From positions 3,472,001-3,536,000 of the forward strand of contig NZ_CP108549.1 in the NCBI RefSeq assembly GCF_036010325.1: a stretch of DNA of 64,000 bases, read 5' to 3'. The notes beneath the pieces were generated by a model that was given only the letters and a program-made list of their open reading frames with translations, was not told the DNA's origin and did no database searches. Positions 16,439 through 24,025 of the stretch are shown piece by piece. The DNA comes from Streptomyces sp. NBC_01210 (GTDB taxonomy: Bacteria > Actinomycetota > Actinomycetes > Streptomycetales > Streptomycetaceae). Position numbers and translations under genes: made by a program. The number at the start of each line of letters is the position of its first letter. The first letter of the stretch is position 1.

Positions 16439-17299
16439 CTACGCGTCTTTCAGCTCCTGGCGCTGCCGGCCAAGCCCCTCGACCTCCAGCTCCACCACAT
16501 CACCCGCCCGCAGGAACGGCTTCGGCTCCGGCTGCCCCAGCGCGACGCCCGCCGGCGTACCCGTGTTGATGACGTCCCCGGGGTACAGCGTCATGAACTG
16601 GCTGACGTACCGCACCACCTCCGCCACCGGAAAGATCTGGTCGCCGGTCGTGCCGTTCTGCTTCAGCTCGCCGTTCACCCACAGCCTGAGCGAGAGCGCC
16701 TGCGGGTCCGGCACCTCGTCCGCCGTCACCAGCCACGGGCCCAGCGGGTTGAACGTCTCGCAGTTCTTGCCCTTGTCCCACGTGCCGCCGCGCTCGATCT
16801 GGAACTCGCGCTCCGAGACATCGTGCGAGACCGCGTACCCGGCGACGTACGACAGCGCGTCCTCGTCGTCCTCCAGATAGCGGGCCGTACGTCCGATCAC
16901 GACCGCGAGCTCGACCTCCCAGTCGGTCTTCCGGCTGCGGCGCGGTACGAGCACGGTGTCGTCCGGGCCGACGACCGTGTCGGCCGCCTTGAAGAAGACG
17001 ACCGGCTCGGCCGGAGGCTCCGCGCCCGTCTCGGCGGCGTGGTCGTGGTAGTTCAGCCCGATGCACACGACCTTGCCGATACGGGCGAGCGGCGCACCCG
17101 TACGCAGGCCGTCGGCGTCCAGTACGGGCAGCTCACCGGCGTCCGCCGCGGCCCGTATCCCGGCGAGCGCCGAGGCGTCGGCGAGCAGCTCACCGTCGAT
17201 GTCCGCGACAAGGCCGGACAGGTCGCGCAGCGTCGTCCCGTCCTCGTCGAGCAGAGCCGGGCGCTCGGCGCCCGCCGTACCGACTCGCAGCAGCTTCAT
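16439..17299 (-). CDS. Fumarylacetoacetate hydrolase family protein
   Basis: Protein of 286 aa. ATG 17299 is chosen for the GGGGAG site 7 bp upstream. It has an N-terminal small domain (1 to about 75) and the FAH barrel with the metal-binding pattern CIGLNYHDHAAE, the acidic set in KTDWEVELAVVIG, SHDVSEREFQ, and GDVINTGTPAGVALGQ. Members are Mg-dependent enzymes that cleave or decarboxylate dioxo acids in aromatic catabolism (acylpyruvase, 2-hydroxyhepta-2,4-diene-dioate isomerase). The substrate cannot be named. The palindrome at 17360-17379 may be its operator. Confidence 0.87.
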   Translation of the reverse strand: MKLLRVGTAGAERPALLDEDGTTLRDLSGLVADIDGELLADASALAGIRAAADAGELPVLDADGLRTGAPLARIGKVVCIGLNYHDHAAETGAEPPAEPVVFFKAADTVVGPDDTVLVPRRSRKTDWEVELAVVIGRTARYLEDDEDALSYVAGYAVSHDVSEREFQIERGGTWDKGKNCETFNPLGPWLVTADEVPDPQALSLRLWVNGELKQNGTTGDQIFPVAEVVRYVSQFMTLYPGDVINTGTPAGVALGQPEPKPFLRAGDVVELEVEGLGRQRQELKDA

Positions 17300-17359
17300 G
17301 GTCAATCTCCCCTGGTCGTGTGTGAGCCCGGTCGATGGGTAGCGGCCATCGGGGGGATC

Positions 17360-17379
17360 GGAGGATTGGCCGATCCTCC
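17360..17379. promoter_or_regulatory. Palindrome upstream of the FAH-family gene
   Basis: Seven-bp arms GGAGGAT and ATCCTCC with a 6-bp spacer, 61 bp before the FAH-family start codon. It is a probable regulator site; no regulator gene is adjacent. Confidence 0.45.
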
Positions 17380-17424
17380 AAGACATCGGACCACTCTGCA
17401 AGACCCCGTTCACAACCTGGACCG

Positions 17425-18174
17425 TTACGCGGCGGTAGCAAGCGCGCCCGCGACGGGCATGTCCCGGTAGAGAAAGGCCCGCTCGACCGCCGTCCACGTC
17501 GTGGTGGTGACCACATAGAGCGCGGCGGCCAGCGGCACCCAGGCCACGGTCAGGAGCGTGGCGAAGGAGAGCAGCGGCATGACCTTCGTCATCGCGCCCA
17601 TCGCGGCCATGCCCGGCATCTGCTGGTCGGACGGGACCGGCGCGGCCGCCATCTGACGCTTCGTACGCCGGTAGTTGAAGGTGGCCACGGCGGCGACGAT
17701 CGCGAAGAGCGCGACGTACACCAGGCCCGCGCCGCCGAAGACGCCGCCGTGCGCGAGCGCGTCCGACCAGCGGTCGCCGAGGGGCGCGGCGCCGAGCGTG
17801 TGGCTGAGCAGACCGTTCGACTCGCCGCCGATCCGCGTGCTGGAGAACAGGTGGTACATCAGGAAGAACGCCGGCAGCTGCAGCAGGCTCGGCAGGCACC
17901 CGGAGAGCGGCGAGACCTTCTCCTTGGCGTGCAGTTCCATGACAGCTTTCTGCATCCGCTCCGGGTTCTTGCCGTGCTTCTTGCGCAGCTCGGCAATCTG
18001 CGGCGAGAGCCTGGCCTTGGCCTTCTGGCCGCGGGCGGCCGCCCGGGAGAGCGGATGGACGGCGAGCCGTACGAGCGCGGTGAAGACGATGATCGCGGCG
18101 GCCGTGGCGGACGCGTGGAAGAGCGGCTGGAGCAGGTCGGCGAGGTGTGCGACCAGGCTGGCGAAAACGGACAT
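17425..18174 (-). CDS. YidC/Oxa1-type membrane protein insertase (accessory paralogue)
   Basis: Protein of 249 aa. ATG 18174 follows GGAGGG at good spacing. Membrane segments lie at about 23-45, 95-112, 140-165 and 195-225, and the cytoplasmic loop between the first two (KAKARLSPQIAELRKKHGKN) is typical of YidC. The hydrophilic-groove Arg is in the first helix (ALVRLAVHPLSR). It is shorter than the essential housekeeping YidC and lies outside the rpmH-rnpA region, so it is probably a specialised second copy. The small DUF6412-like membrane protein follows on the same strand. Confidence 0.88.
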   Translation of the reverse strand: MSVFASLVAHLADLLQPLFHASATAAAIIVFTALVRLAVHPLSRAAARGQKAKARLSPQIAELRKKHGKNPERMQKAVMELHAKEKVSPLSGCLPSLLQLPAFFLMYHLFSSTRIGGESNGLLSHTLGAAPLGDRWSDALAHGGVFGGAGLVYVALFAIVAAVATFNYRRTKRQMAAAPVPSDQQMPGMAAMGAMTKVMPLLSFATLLTVAWVPLAAALYVVTTTTWTAVERAFLYRDMPVAGALATAA

Positions 18175-18281
18175 GGGTGAGCCCTCCGAGGGTCTCGTCG
18201 TGCCGGGATTGAGGACATGCCCTGATGAGGACATGGCGGCATGACGACCCGCGAGGGGTGTTGTACGAGGTGGGGGTACCC

Positions 18282-18599
18282 CTACGCGGCCGTCAGGAGG
18301 GAACGGCCGGGCGCTCGGGGCCGGGTCCGGCCTTTCGCGTCGGGGTCGCGCTGCGGCAGGAACGCGGTGCGTTGCTCGCGGTCGCGGATGGCGGTGCGGA
18401 CCCGGGTGCGTGGCACGGCAGGCGCGCAGCGCGCGCTGATGACGGCGCAGACGACGAGCGCGGAACCGGCGGCAGCGGTGGCGGTCGCGGCGAGCGCCAC
18501 CGCGGCGGAGAGGCTGCCACCGTCGATGAGCAGCACTTCGACGAGCAGGAGGATCAGCAGCGCGGCGGGCCGGAGCAGCCGCGTCGTACGACCGGTCAT
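18282..18599 (-). CDS. Small two-helix membrane protein (DUF6412-like)
   Basis: Protein of 105 aa. ATG 18599 sits directly after a GAGAGGGGGAG stretch. Two hydrophobic helices (about 10-30 and 32-56) precede a conserved-looking basic tail (RTRVRTAIRDREQRTAFLPQ). In Streptomyces this family is commonly beside an accessory YidC, as here, which suggests a joint function in membrane protein insertion (inference). The family name is from memory. Confidence 0.7.
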   Translation of the reverse strand: MTGRTTRLLRPAALLILLLVEVLLIDGGSLSAAVALAATATAAAGSALVVCAVISARCAPAVPRTRVRTAIRDREQRTAFLPQRDPDAKGRTRPRAPGRSLLTAA

Positions 18600-18615
18600 G
18601 CTCCCCCTCTCGCTC

Positions 18616-18657
18616 ACGTACTCGTCACTGACGTACTCGCCACTGACGCACTCGTCG
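18616..18657. repeat. 15-bp tandem repeat in a promoter region
   Basis: ACGTACTCGTCACTG, ACGTACTCGCCACTG and a partial third unit lie head to tail just upstream of the DUF6412-like gene. They could be regulator-binding iterons or slippage. Confidence 0.6.
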
Positions 18658-18675
18658 AATTCGAACCTCCAGCCG

Positions 18676-18903
18676 TTATACACGATCGGCTTCGGGGAGC
18701 GGATCCTCCGCAAGTACGTCCTCGTCCGGCCGCGGATCACGATCGGGCGGACCGGCGCACGTCACCGCCGGCGCCACGACCAGGTTGGCGGCGAGCGCGA
18801 CGATCCCCGCGTTCACGCCCCACACCGGATCGCGCCCGGTGAAGACCGGCACACAGACGATCGCCACTCCGGCCGCGAGCCCGCTCACGGTACAAGCAGC
18901 CAC
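18676..18903 (-). pseudogene. Possible C-terminal fragment of a sodium:solute symporter
   Basis: The minus strand reads a short hydrophobic segment (GLAAGVAIVCVPVFTGRDPV, then WGVNAGIVALAANLVV) resembling the last helices of SSS-family transporters, followed by an acidic tail. There is no matching N-terminal part; upstream sequence in another frame (VLKRRPQLLWLLVP) ends in a stop. It is best read as a decayed remnant filling the gap between the sortase and DUF6412-like genes, and this identification is weak. Confidence 0.3.
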
Positions 18904-18939
18904 AGCAGCTGAGGGCGACGTTTGAGCACGTCCGGGACC

Positions 18940-19782
18940 CTAGCGCGGCCGCATCGACTTCAACTTTCCCCATACGACGAGCCGGTACCGGGAGGTGTAC
19001 TCCGGCGTGCAGGTGGTGAGCGTGAGGTAGTACCCGGGCGCGCTGTAGCCGGCGCCGGACTTCACGACACTGCGCGGCACGGCCGCGATCACGCCGGTGT
19101 CCCGGCTCGAGGTCTGCGCCACCCCCTTGTCCACCACATACACGTAGACCCCCTCCCGGGTCTCGACCTGCACCTCGTCACCGCCGCGCAGCCGGTTGAT
19201 GTACCGGAAGGGCTCGCCGTGGGTATTGCGGTGCCCGGCGACGGCGAAGTTCCCGGCCTGGCCGGGCTGGGCGGTCTGCGGATAGTGCCCGACATACCCC
19301 TTGTCGAGTACGCCCCTCTTCGCGATGCCCTGGGCGACGGGCGCGACGACGCCGAGCCGTGGGATGCGGAGGACGGCGTAGGCCTGGTCCCAGCGGGGAG
19401 CGCGGGCGGGCGGCGCTTCGGGCGCTCCGGTCCCGGTGCCGGTGCCGGTGCCGGTCCCGGTCTCCCCGGCGGTGGGCGTCCCGACCGGAACGGGCCGGCC
19501 CGGCACCTCGACGGACCGCGCCTCCCCTTCCCCTTCTCTCCCCCGTCCCCCTTCTCTCCCCCACTCCCGCTCCAGGGCCTGGACCTTGTGCTCGGCGCCC
19601 TGCCGGGCCTGCCGATTGGTCCACCACAGCTGATGTACGACGAGGAGGAGTACGACGACCCCGAGGGTGACGGTGACCTCGGCACTCGTCCACAGCCCAC
19701 GGGCGAACCGGGCCCGCCGCCGCGAGCCGCGCCCCTGCACCACGACCGGTATCCGTTCCCGCACCCTCGCCCGCTGCCGCAC
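18940..19782 (-). CDS. Class E sortase
   Basis: Protein of 280 aa from GTG 19782 (GTG 19764 is also possible; no strong ribosome site for either). A transmembrane helix at about 33-52 is followed by a charged linker and a Gly-Thr repeat (about 108-119), then the catalytic domain: His184 in AVAGHRNTHGEP, Cys258 in LTLTTCTPEY and Arg265/267. The TLTTC signature and the HRNTHG context mark class E, the housekeeping-type sortase of Streptomyces that prefers LAxTG. The LATTG protein at 12040-12981 is a candidate substrate. Confidence 0.9.
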   Translation of the reverse strand: MRQRARVRERIPVVVQGRGSRRRARFARGLWTSAEVTVTLGVVVLLLVVHQLWWTNRQARQGAEHKVQALEREWGREGGRGREGEGEARSVEVPGRPVPVGTPTAGETGTGTGTGTGTGAPEAPPARAPRWDQAYAVLRIPRLGVVAPVAQGIAKRGVLDKGYVGHYPQTAQPGQAGNFAVAGHRNTHGEPFRYINRLRGGDEVQVETREGVYVYVVDKGVAQTSSRDTGVIAAVPRSVVKSGAGYSAPGYYLTLTTCTPEYTSRYRLVVWGKLKSMRPR

Positions 19783-19845
19783 GGCGGCACGATAGGTGCT
19801 GGTCCGTCAACTCACCAGACCCACGACCTCCTACGATGGCGCCGT

Positions 19846-20268
19846 ATGAGTCCCTTCTGGTTTCTGACCCTCGTGCCCTTCCTCGCAGGCCTGGCGATCT
19901 GCGCCGTACAAGGCACGAACTACATCCTTGCGGAGCTCGTACGCAGCACCGGCCGCAGCGCGCTCGGCACGGTGACGGGCCACATAGCCACGCGCGAGGC
20001 TTCCTACTCCACGGCTCATCCGGTCGTGCGCTGGACGACGGACGACGGCACGGAGGTCGAGCAGCCGCTGATCGACAACAGCGGCAGCCCGCACCGGCTC
20101 CCCGAGGGCTCGCAGGTCCGCGTCCTCTACACCCCGCACAATCCGCAACACGCCCAGATCGACTCGCCGGCCGCCCGCTCGTCGGCGCTCCTCACGCTGG
20201 CCCTGGGCACGGCGCTCTGGCTCGGATCGCTCGTGGCGGTACTCATGAGAATCGGCTCATCCCTCTGA
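19846..20268 (+). CDS. DUF3592-type membrane protein
   Basis: Protein of 140 aa with hydrophobic helices at both ends (about 4-28 and 112-134) around an extracytoplasmic beta domain with VVRWTTDDGTEVEQ and RVLYTPHNPQ, the hallmarks of DUF3592. Function unknown. A TACGAT -10-like box ends about 9 bp before the ATG, so the mRNA is probably leaderless. It is divergent from the sortase gene and followed after 28 bp by the SEC-C gene. Confidence 0.75.
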   Translation: MSPFWFLTLVPFLAGLAICAVQGTNYILAELVRSTGRSALGTVTGHIATREASYSTAHPVVRWTTDDGTEVEQPLIDNSGSPHRLPEGSQVRVLYTPHNPQHAQIDSPAARSSALLTLALGTALWLGSLVAVLMRIGSSL

Positions 20269-20296
20269 ACCCCCGTACAGCAGTACGGTGTCCACC

Positions 20297-21316
20297 ATGC
20301 GCCCCGACACGCCTGCCGATCACACCACCGAAGCCGAGCGCCTGCTGCGTACCGCGGCGCAGTACCCCGAGGACCATGAGCCCCTGCTGCTCCAGGCCGC
20401 GGCCCACCTGGAACTGGCGGGCGACCGCGAACAGGCCTCCACCCTCTACGACCGCTTGCTCGCGGCCGACCCCGAGCACCCTCTGCTGATCAAGGCCCTG
20501 CAGGCGGCGAACCTCTGGGAGTACGGCCACGAGGCGGAGGCCCGCGCCCTGATCACCGGCATCCGCACAGCGGCTCCGGCCGACCCCGCGCCCTGGGAGA
20601 TCGTCGCGGAGACGCTGGAGTCCCACGACGAGCTCGAGGCGTCCCACGACTGCTTCACCGCAGCCCTCACCCTGCTTCTCCCCCCGGGAGAAGACGAGGT
20701 CCCCTACGCAACCCAGTCCCTCCTCACGGGCCGCCACCGCGTCCGCCGCCTCCTGGGCCTGCCGCACGACGAGCGGGACGCCCTGGCCGACACGATCCAC
20801 ACGTCCCACACGGCGGACATCTCGCTGGACGAACTCCACGACCCGAAGCGCCTGTGGGCGCTGGGCTCGGAAAACCCGGCCGAACTCAAGGCGGAAATCG
20901 CCCGCCTGAGGTCCGAACTGGGCTCGTACCGCTCGGCGTTGTCGCGCCCGTTCCCGGTGGCGGTCCTCCACTGGCCCGAGAACGAACTGAACGAACTGCT
21001 CGCGGCCTACCCCGAGTTGGAGGCGGAGTACCCGACCCAGACGGCCCACCTGACGGACATCGAGGCCTCGCTGCGGGACCTGTCGTCCACGGGCACGGAG
21101 AACCTGGGCATCGTGACGGCGACGGTCCCGTCGTACGAGGCGTTCGCGGCCTCGGAACAGTCCTCGCCGGCGAACGCGGACCTGCTCCCGCAGTACGCAA
21201 CGACACTGGCGGCGAGGGGCCGTGCGGTGGCATGGCCGCCGGCGAAGGGGTCGGCGTGCTGGTGCGGGTCGGGGGCGGCGTACCGGGATTGCCATGGGGG
21301 GCCCAACCAGCCATGA
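20297..21316 (+). CDS. TPR-like protein with C-terminal SEC-C zinc motif
   Basis: Protein of 339 aa. Helical repeats resembling TPRs (about 10-110) lead into a charged alpha-helical region and end in a SEC-C metal-binding motif (CWCGSGAAYRDCHG). SEC-C motifs bind zinc in SecA tails and in assorted actinobacterial proteins; no enzymatic role can be assigned. ATG 20297 is preferred over GTG 20288; TACGGT just upstream again suggests a near-leaderless start. Confidence 0.72.
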   Translation: MRPDTPADHTTEAERLLRTAAQYPEDHEPLLLQAAAHLELAGDREQASTLYDRLLAADPEHPLLIKALQAANLWEYGHEAEARALITGIRTAAPADPAPWEIVAETLESHDELEASHDCFTAALTLLLPPGEDEVPYATQSLLTGRHRVRRLLGLPHDERDALADTIHTSHTADISLDELHDPKRLWALGSENPAELKAEIARLRSELGSYRSALSRPFPVAVLHWPENELNELLAAYPELEAEYPTQTAHLTDIEASLRDLSSTGTENLGIVTATVPSYEAFAASEQSSPANADLLPQYATTLAARGRAVAWPPAKGSACWCGSGAAYRDCHGGPNQP

Positions 21317-21771
21317 GTGCCCAGGGTCCCGGCGCCGTTCCTTCCTCCGCAGGCGTGTCCGCCCGTATGAGTCGACAAGGATCACGCGACACTGCCTGTG
21401 AGATCGCCGTGCGCAAGCTCCTTCATGCGGGAGGCCTGCGCTATCGAGTGAACGTCCCGGTCCCCGGCATGCCCCGGCGCACGATCGACATCGTCTTCGG
21501 CCGCGCCAAGGTCGCGATCTTCCTCGACGGCTGCTTCTGGCACGGGTGTCCCTTGCACGCGACCCAGCCGAAGTCCAACGCCGAATGGTGGCGGGCCAAG
21601 CTCGACAAGAACATGGCGCGCGACCGCGAAACGACGGAGCATCTCAAAGCCCAAGGGTGGACAGTCCTGCGTTTCTGGGAGCACGAGGATCCGGAAACCG
21701 TTGCACGGGCAGTGGCTCAGGCGCGAGACGTGGCAACACGACCGAGCCACCTGCCGAAGAGCCGACCGTAG
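21313..21771 (+). CDS. vsr: Very short patch repair endonuclease (Vsr)
   Basis: Repairs T:G mismatches left when 5-methylcytosine deaminates. Up to 152 aa; ATG 21313 overlaps the preceding stop (ATGA), but ATG 21367 (MSRQGSRDT) is closer to the usual N-terminus. The family core is plain: IDIVFGRAKVAIFLDG followed by CFWHGCPLH, containing the catalytic Asp and the His/Cys zinc site, then WWRAKLDKN and the late VLRFWEHE. It lies just upstream of the restriction and C5-methyltransferase genes, the usual context, and would protect their target sites from mutation. Confidence 0.93.
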   Translation: MSAQGPGAVPSSAGVSARMSRQGSRDTACEIAVRKLLHAGGLRYRVNVPVPGMPRRTIDIVFGRAKVAIFLDGCFWHGCPLHATQPKSNAEWWRAKLDKNMARDRETTEHLKAQGWTVLRFWEHEDPETVARAVAQARDVATRPSHLPKSRP

Positions 21772-21876
21772 CGTGCCCGCTCGGACGCCCCCTTCCCTCA
21801 CACCCCTTGCCGAGGCGCTGGCGAGACGACTGCGGACGAGTCGCCTGCCTCTCATACCCACCGATTTGGAGGGTTC

Positions 21877-22770
21877 ATGCCCGCCCCCTTCCTCAGCTCT
21901 CTTTGCGGATATCGCGAGGGACGCCCAAACACTTCAGACAAGAACGACAAGGGGTCGATCGAGCTAGGCGCAATCTTCTACGAGAAGGTAGGGATTTCAC
22001 CCCACGCGACGCCCCCTACCAAGGCCATAGGAAATCTTATGGCAGAGTTGATGTCGGCCGACCTGCAGAAGACGTTTCAGGTTGACGCTCCTCACCTTGC
22101 AGTGGAGCCCGAAAGAGCGTTCACAAGCTTTGAGCAGTTCTCACACCTCAACGCCGCGAGAGAACTCCGCGGGGACATGGCAGGAGGGGTCGTACGCACC
22201 GTCAACGCCATTCGAAATCTTTCCAAGATGACGGGATTGGAACAGAGTCTCCAGCACAAGCTCGACGAGCATCTGGATCGCATTCAGGGCGAGCTGAAGT
22301 CAACCGAAGACCGCCGTCGTGAGCTTCTTGATCTCCTGGGAGAAGAGTCCCTCCTCAAACTGGACATCACTGTCTCGAGGGAGATACCCAACCCGACAAA
22401 GCCGACCTCTCCCCTCCAACATCTGGTTGCAGGTCTGTCTCTGAAGTGGACACTCCGCACCGATCGGGCCCAGGACTGCCGCAGCCAAGGCTCAAAGATG
22501 GCCGCACTCCGACGGGGGCGCATGCCACACTTCGCGGCCGTCACGATGGAACCGCGCCCGGCGATGCTGGCCTTGCTCGGCCGCGGCTCTGGCGATGTCG
22601 ACTGCGTCTACCACCTCCACCTCCCTGCGCTCGCCGCAGCAATCGACGAGTACTGCTCGGGTAGCCAGAGCAAGGCCCGTCAGGGGATTCATGACAACTT
22701 CAAGCGCCTTCGCGATCAACGCAGGGTCCGCGACTACGACGACCTGCGCAGCTACGTGGCAACACTCTGA
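21877..22770 (+). CDS. NgoMIV-family type II restriction endonuclease
   Basis: Protein of 297 aa; ATG 21877 follows GGAGGG. The C-terminal half matches R.NgoMIV (target GCCGGC, cut after the first G): LKWTLRTDRAQDCRS here against CKWTIRSDRAQNARS, then RGRMPHFAAVT, and GSGDVDCVYHLHLPAL against GTGEIDCVYHFALYEL. In NgoMIV the active site uses Asp140, Lys187 and Glu201. Here Asp163 and Lys190 are present, but the residue 14 after Lys is Gln204 instead of Glu. This may reduce or alter cleavage. Shares the island with a C5 methyltransferase, Vsr and a NaeI-family enzyme. Comparison is from memory. Confidence 0.85.
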   Translation: MPAPFLSSLCGYREGRPNTSDKNDKGSIELGAIFYEKVGISPHATPPTKAIGNLMAELMSADLQKTFQVDAPHLAVEPERAFTSFEQFSHLNAARELRGDMAGGVVRTVNAIRNLSKMTGLEQSLQHKLDEHLDRIQGELKSTEDRRRELLDLLGEESLLKLDITVSREIPNPTKPTSPLQHLVAGLSLKWTLRTDRAQDCRSQGSKMAALRRGRMPHFAAVTMEPRPAMLALLGRGSGDVDCVYHLHLPALAAAIDEYCSGSQSKARQGIHDNFKRLRDQRRVRDYDDLRSYVATL

Positions 22771-22868
22771 GACCACCGGCTCCGCCCGGGCGCGAGGCAC
22801 GGCTAGCCGCGAGCCGCGGGGTTCCGAGCCCCGTCTGCGCCACTTCACCCGCCGACCGCACGACCATC

Positions 22869-22888
22869 AGGGACAGTTGTCAGTCCCT
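22869..22888. promoter_or_regulatory. Palindrome in front of the methyltransferase gene
   Basis: Arms AGGGAC and GTCCCT separated by 8 bp, ending 18 bp before the methyltransferase ATG. Its place suits autoregulation of a restriction-modification promoter by the methyltransferase or another local protein. No controller gene was found nearby. Confidence 0.45.
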
Positions 22889-22906
22889 CCGATTAACCTG
22901 TCCGAC

Positions 22907-24025
22907 ATGGCTAAGCGCATCTCCATGATCGACCTGTTCGCAGGCTGCGGCGGCATGACCTCCGGCTTCGTTGCAGCAAAAGGATACAAACCGGTCATGG
23001 CGGTCGAATGGGACCTGCATGCCGCAGCCACCTACGCAGCCAACTTCGGCGAGTCCCACATGCGCTGGGGAGACATCGCGGAGATCAAGAATCACGAGAT
23101 CCCCGAAGCGGACGTGATCATTGGTGGCCCCCCCTGCCAGGGCTTCTCCAATCTCGGCACTCGGGACGTCAACGATCCACGCAACAAGCTATGGAAGGAA
23201 TACATCCGCTTTGTGCGTCACGCACGCCCCAAGGTCTTCGTCATCGAGAACGTGGACCGCTTCCTCAAGTCCTCGGAATTCGCCCTGCTCCAGGAGGAGG
23301 TGCGTGACGGCGGCCTGCTGGAGGGGTACGAACTGACGCACGGCCACCTGTTGGCAGCAGATTACGGCGCACCTCAGCGCCGCAAGCGAGCCATCGTCAT
23401 CGGATCCCGCATCGGGAAAATCCCCCTTCCCGACCCAACTCACGGGCAGGGCAATCCGCTTGGATTGAAGAGTTGGCGGACCGTTCGCGATGCCTTCAGA
23501 GGTAAGGCGCTGGCCGACAAGCCCAGCACCACCAGCCTGCCCGATTCGACTGCGACGTTCTTCGGTGAGAGCGTCCCAGGCACGTTCAAGAGCGAAGATC
23601 TCCACATCGGCCGCACACCGACAGACCTCTCCCTAATGCGATATGCCCACATTCCGCCGGGGGGCGGACGCTTCAATCTCCCGGAAGAGCTCCTGCCGAA
23701 CTGCTGGAAGAAGAAGGCAACAGGAACGACTGACGTGATGGGGAGGATGCGGTGGAACGAGCCGTCGCTCACCATTCGAACCGAGTTCTACAAGCCGGAG
23801 AAGGGGCAGTATCTACACCCGCAGTGGGAACACGGACCGGACGGCTACCGAGTAGACCGCCCCATTACACATCGGGAAGCGGCGCTACTTCAGACGTTCC
23901 CTGACAACTTCCAGTGGTGCGGCACAAAGATTCAGGTTGCCAAGCAGATCGGCAACGCAGTACCACCTATGCTCGCCGAGGCAATTGCCAGGCACATCAA
24001 GCCGTACATCGTCACGACTCAGTAG
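22907..24025 (+). CDS. DNA (cytosine-5-)-methyltransferase
   Basis: Protein of 372 aa with all main C5-methylase motifs: I DLFAGCGGMTSGF, IV GGPPCQGFSNLG with nucleophile Cys77, VI VIENVDRF, VIII QRRKRAIVIG, X QIGNAVPPMLAEA. ATG 22907 places motif I at residue 9, as usual. Between VIII and IX is the target-recognition region (about 165-280). It is flanked by two different endonucleases whose families both recognise GCCGGC, so GCCGGC is the expected target. It overlaps the convergent NaeI-family gene by 7 bp at their 3' ends. Confidence 0.95.
   Translation: MAKRISMIDLFAGCGGMTSGFVAAKGYKPVMAVEWDLHAAATYAANFGESHMRWGDIAEIKNHEIPEADVIIGGPPCQGFSNLGTRDVNDPRNKLWKEYIRFVRHARPKVFVIENVDRFLKSSEFALLQEEVRDGGLLEGYELTHGHLLAADYGAPQRRKRAIVIGSRIGKIPLPDPTHGQGNPLGLKSWRTVRDAFRGKALADKPSTTSLPDSTATFFGESVPGTFKSEDLHIGRTPTDLSLMRYAHIPPGGGRFNLPEELLPNCWKKKATGTTDVMGRMRWNEPSLTIRTEFYKPEKGQYLHPQWEHGPDGYRVDRPITHREAALLQTFPDNFQWCGTKIQVAKQIGNAVPPMLAEAIARHIKPYIVTTQ

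Noticed and set aside
24019..24025. Frameshift or fusion between methyltransferase and NaeI-type genes
   Set aside because: They are on opposite strands with a simple 7-bp tail overlap; both end naturally.
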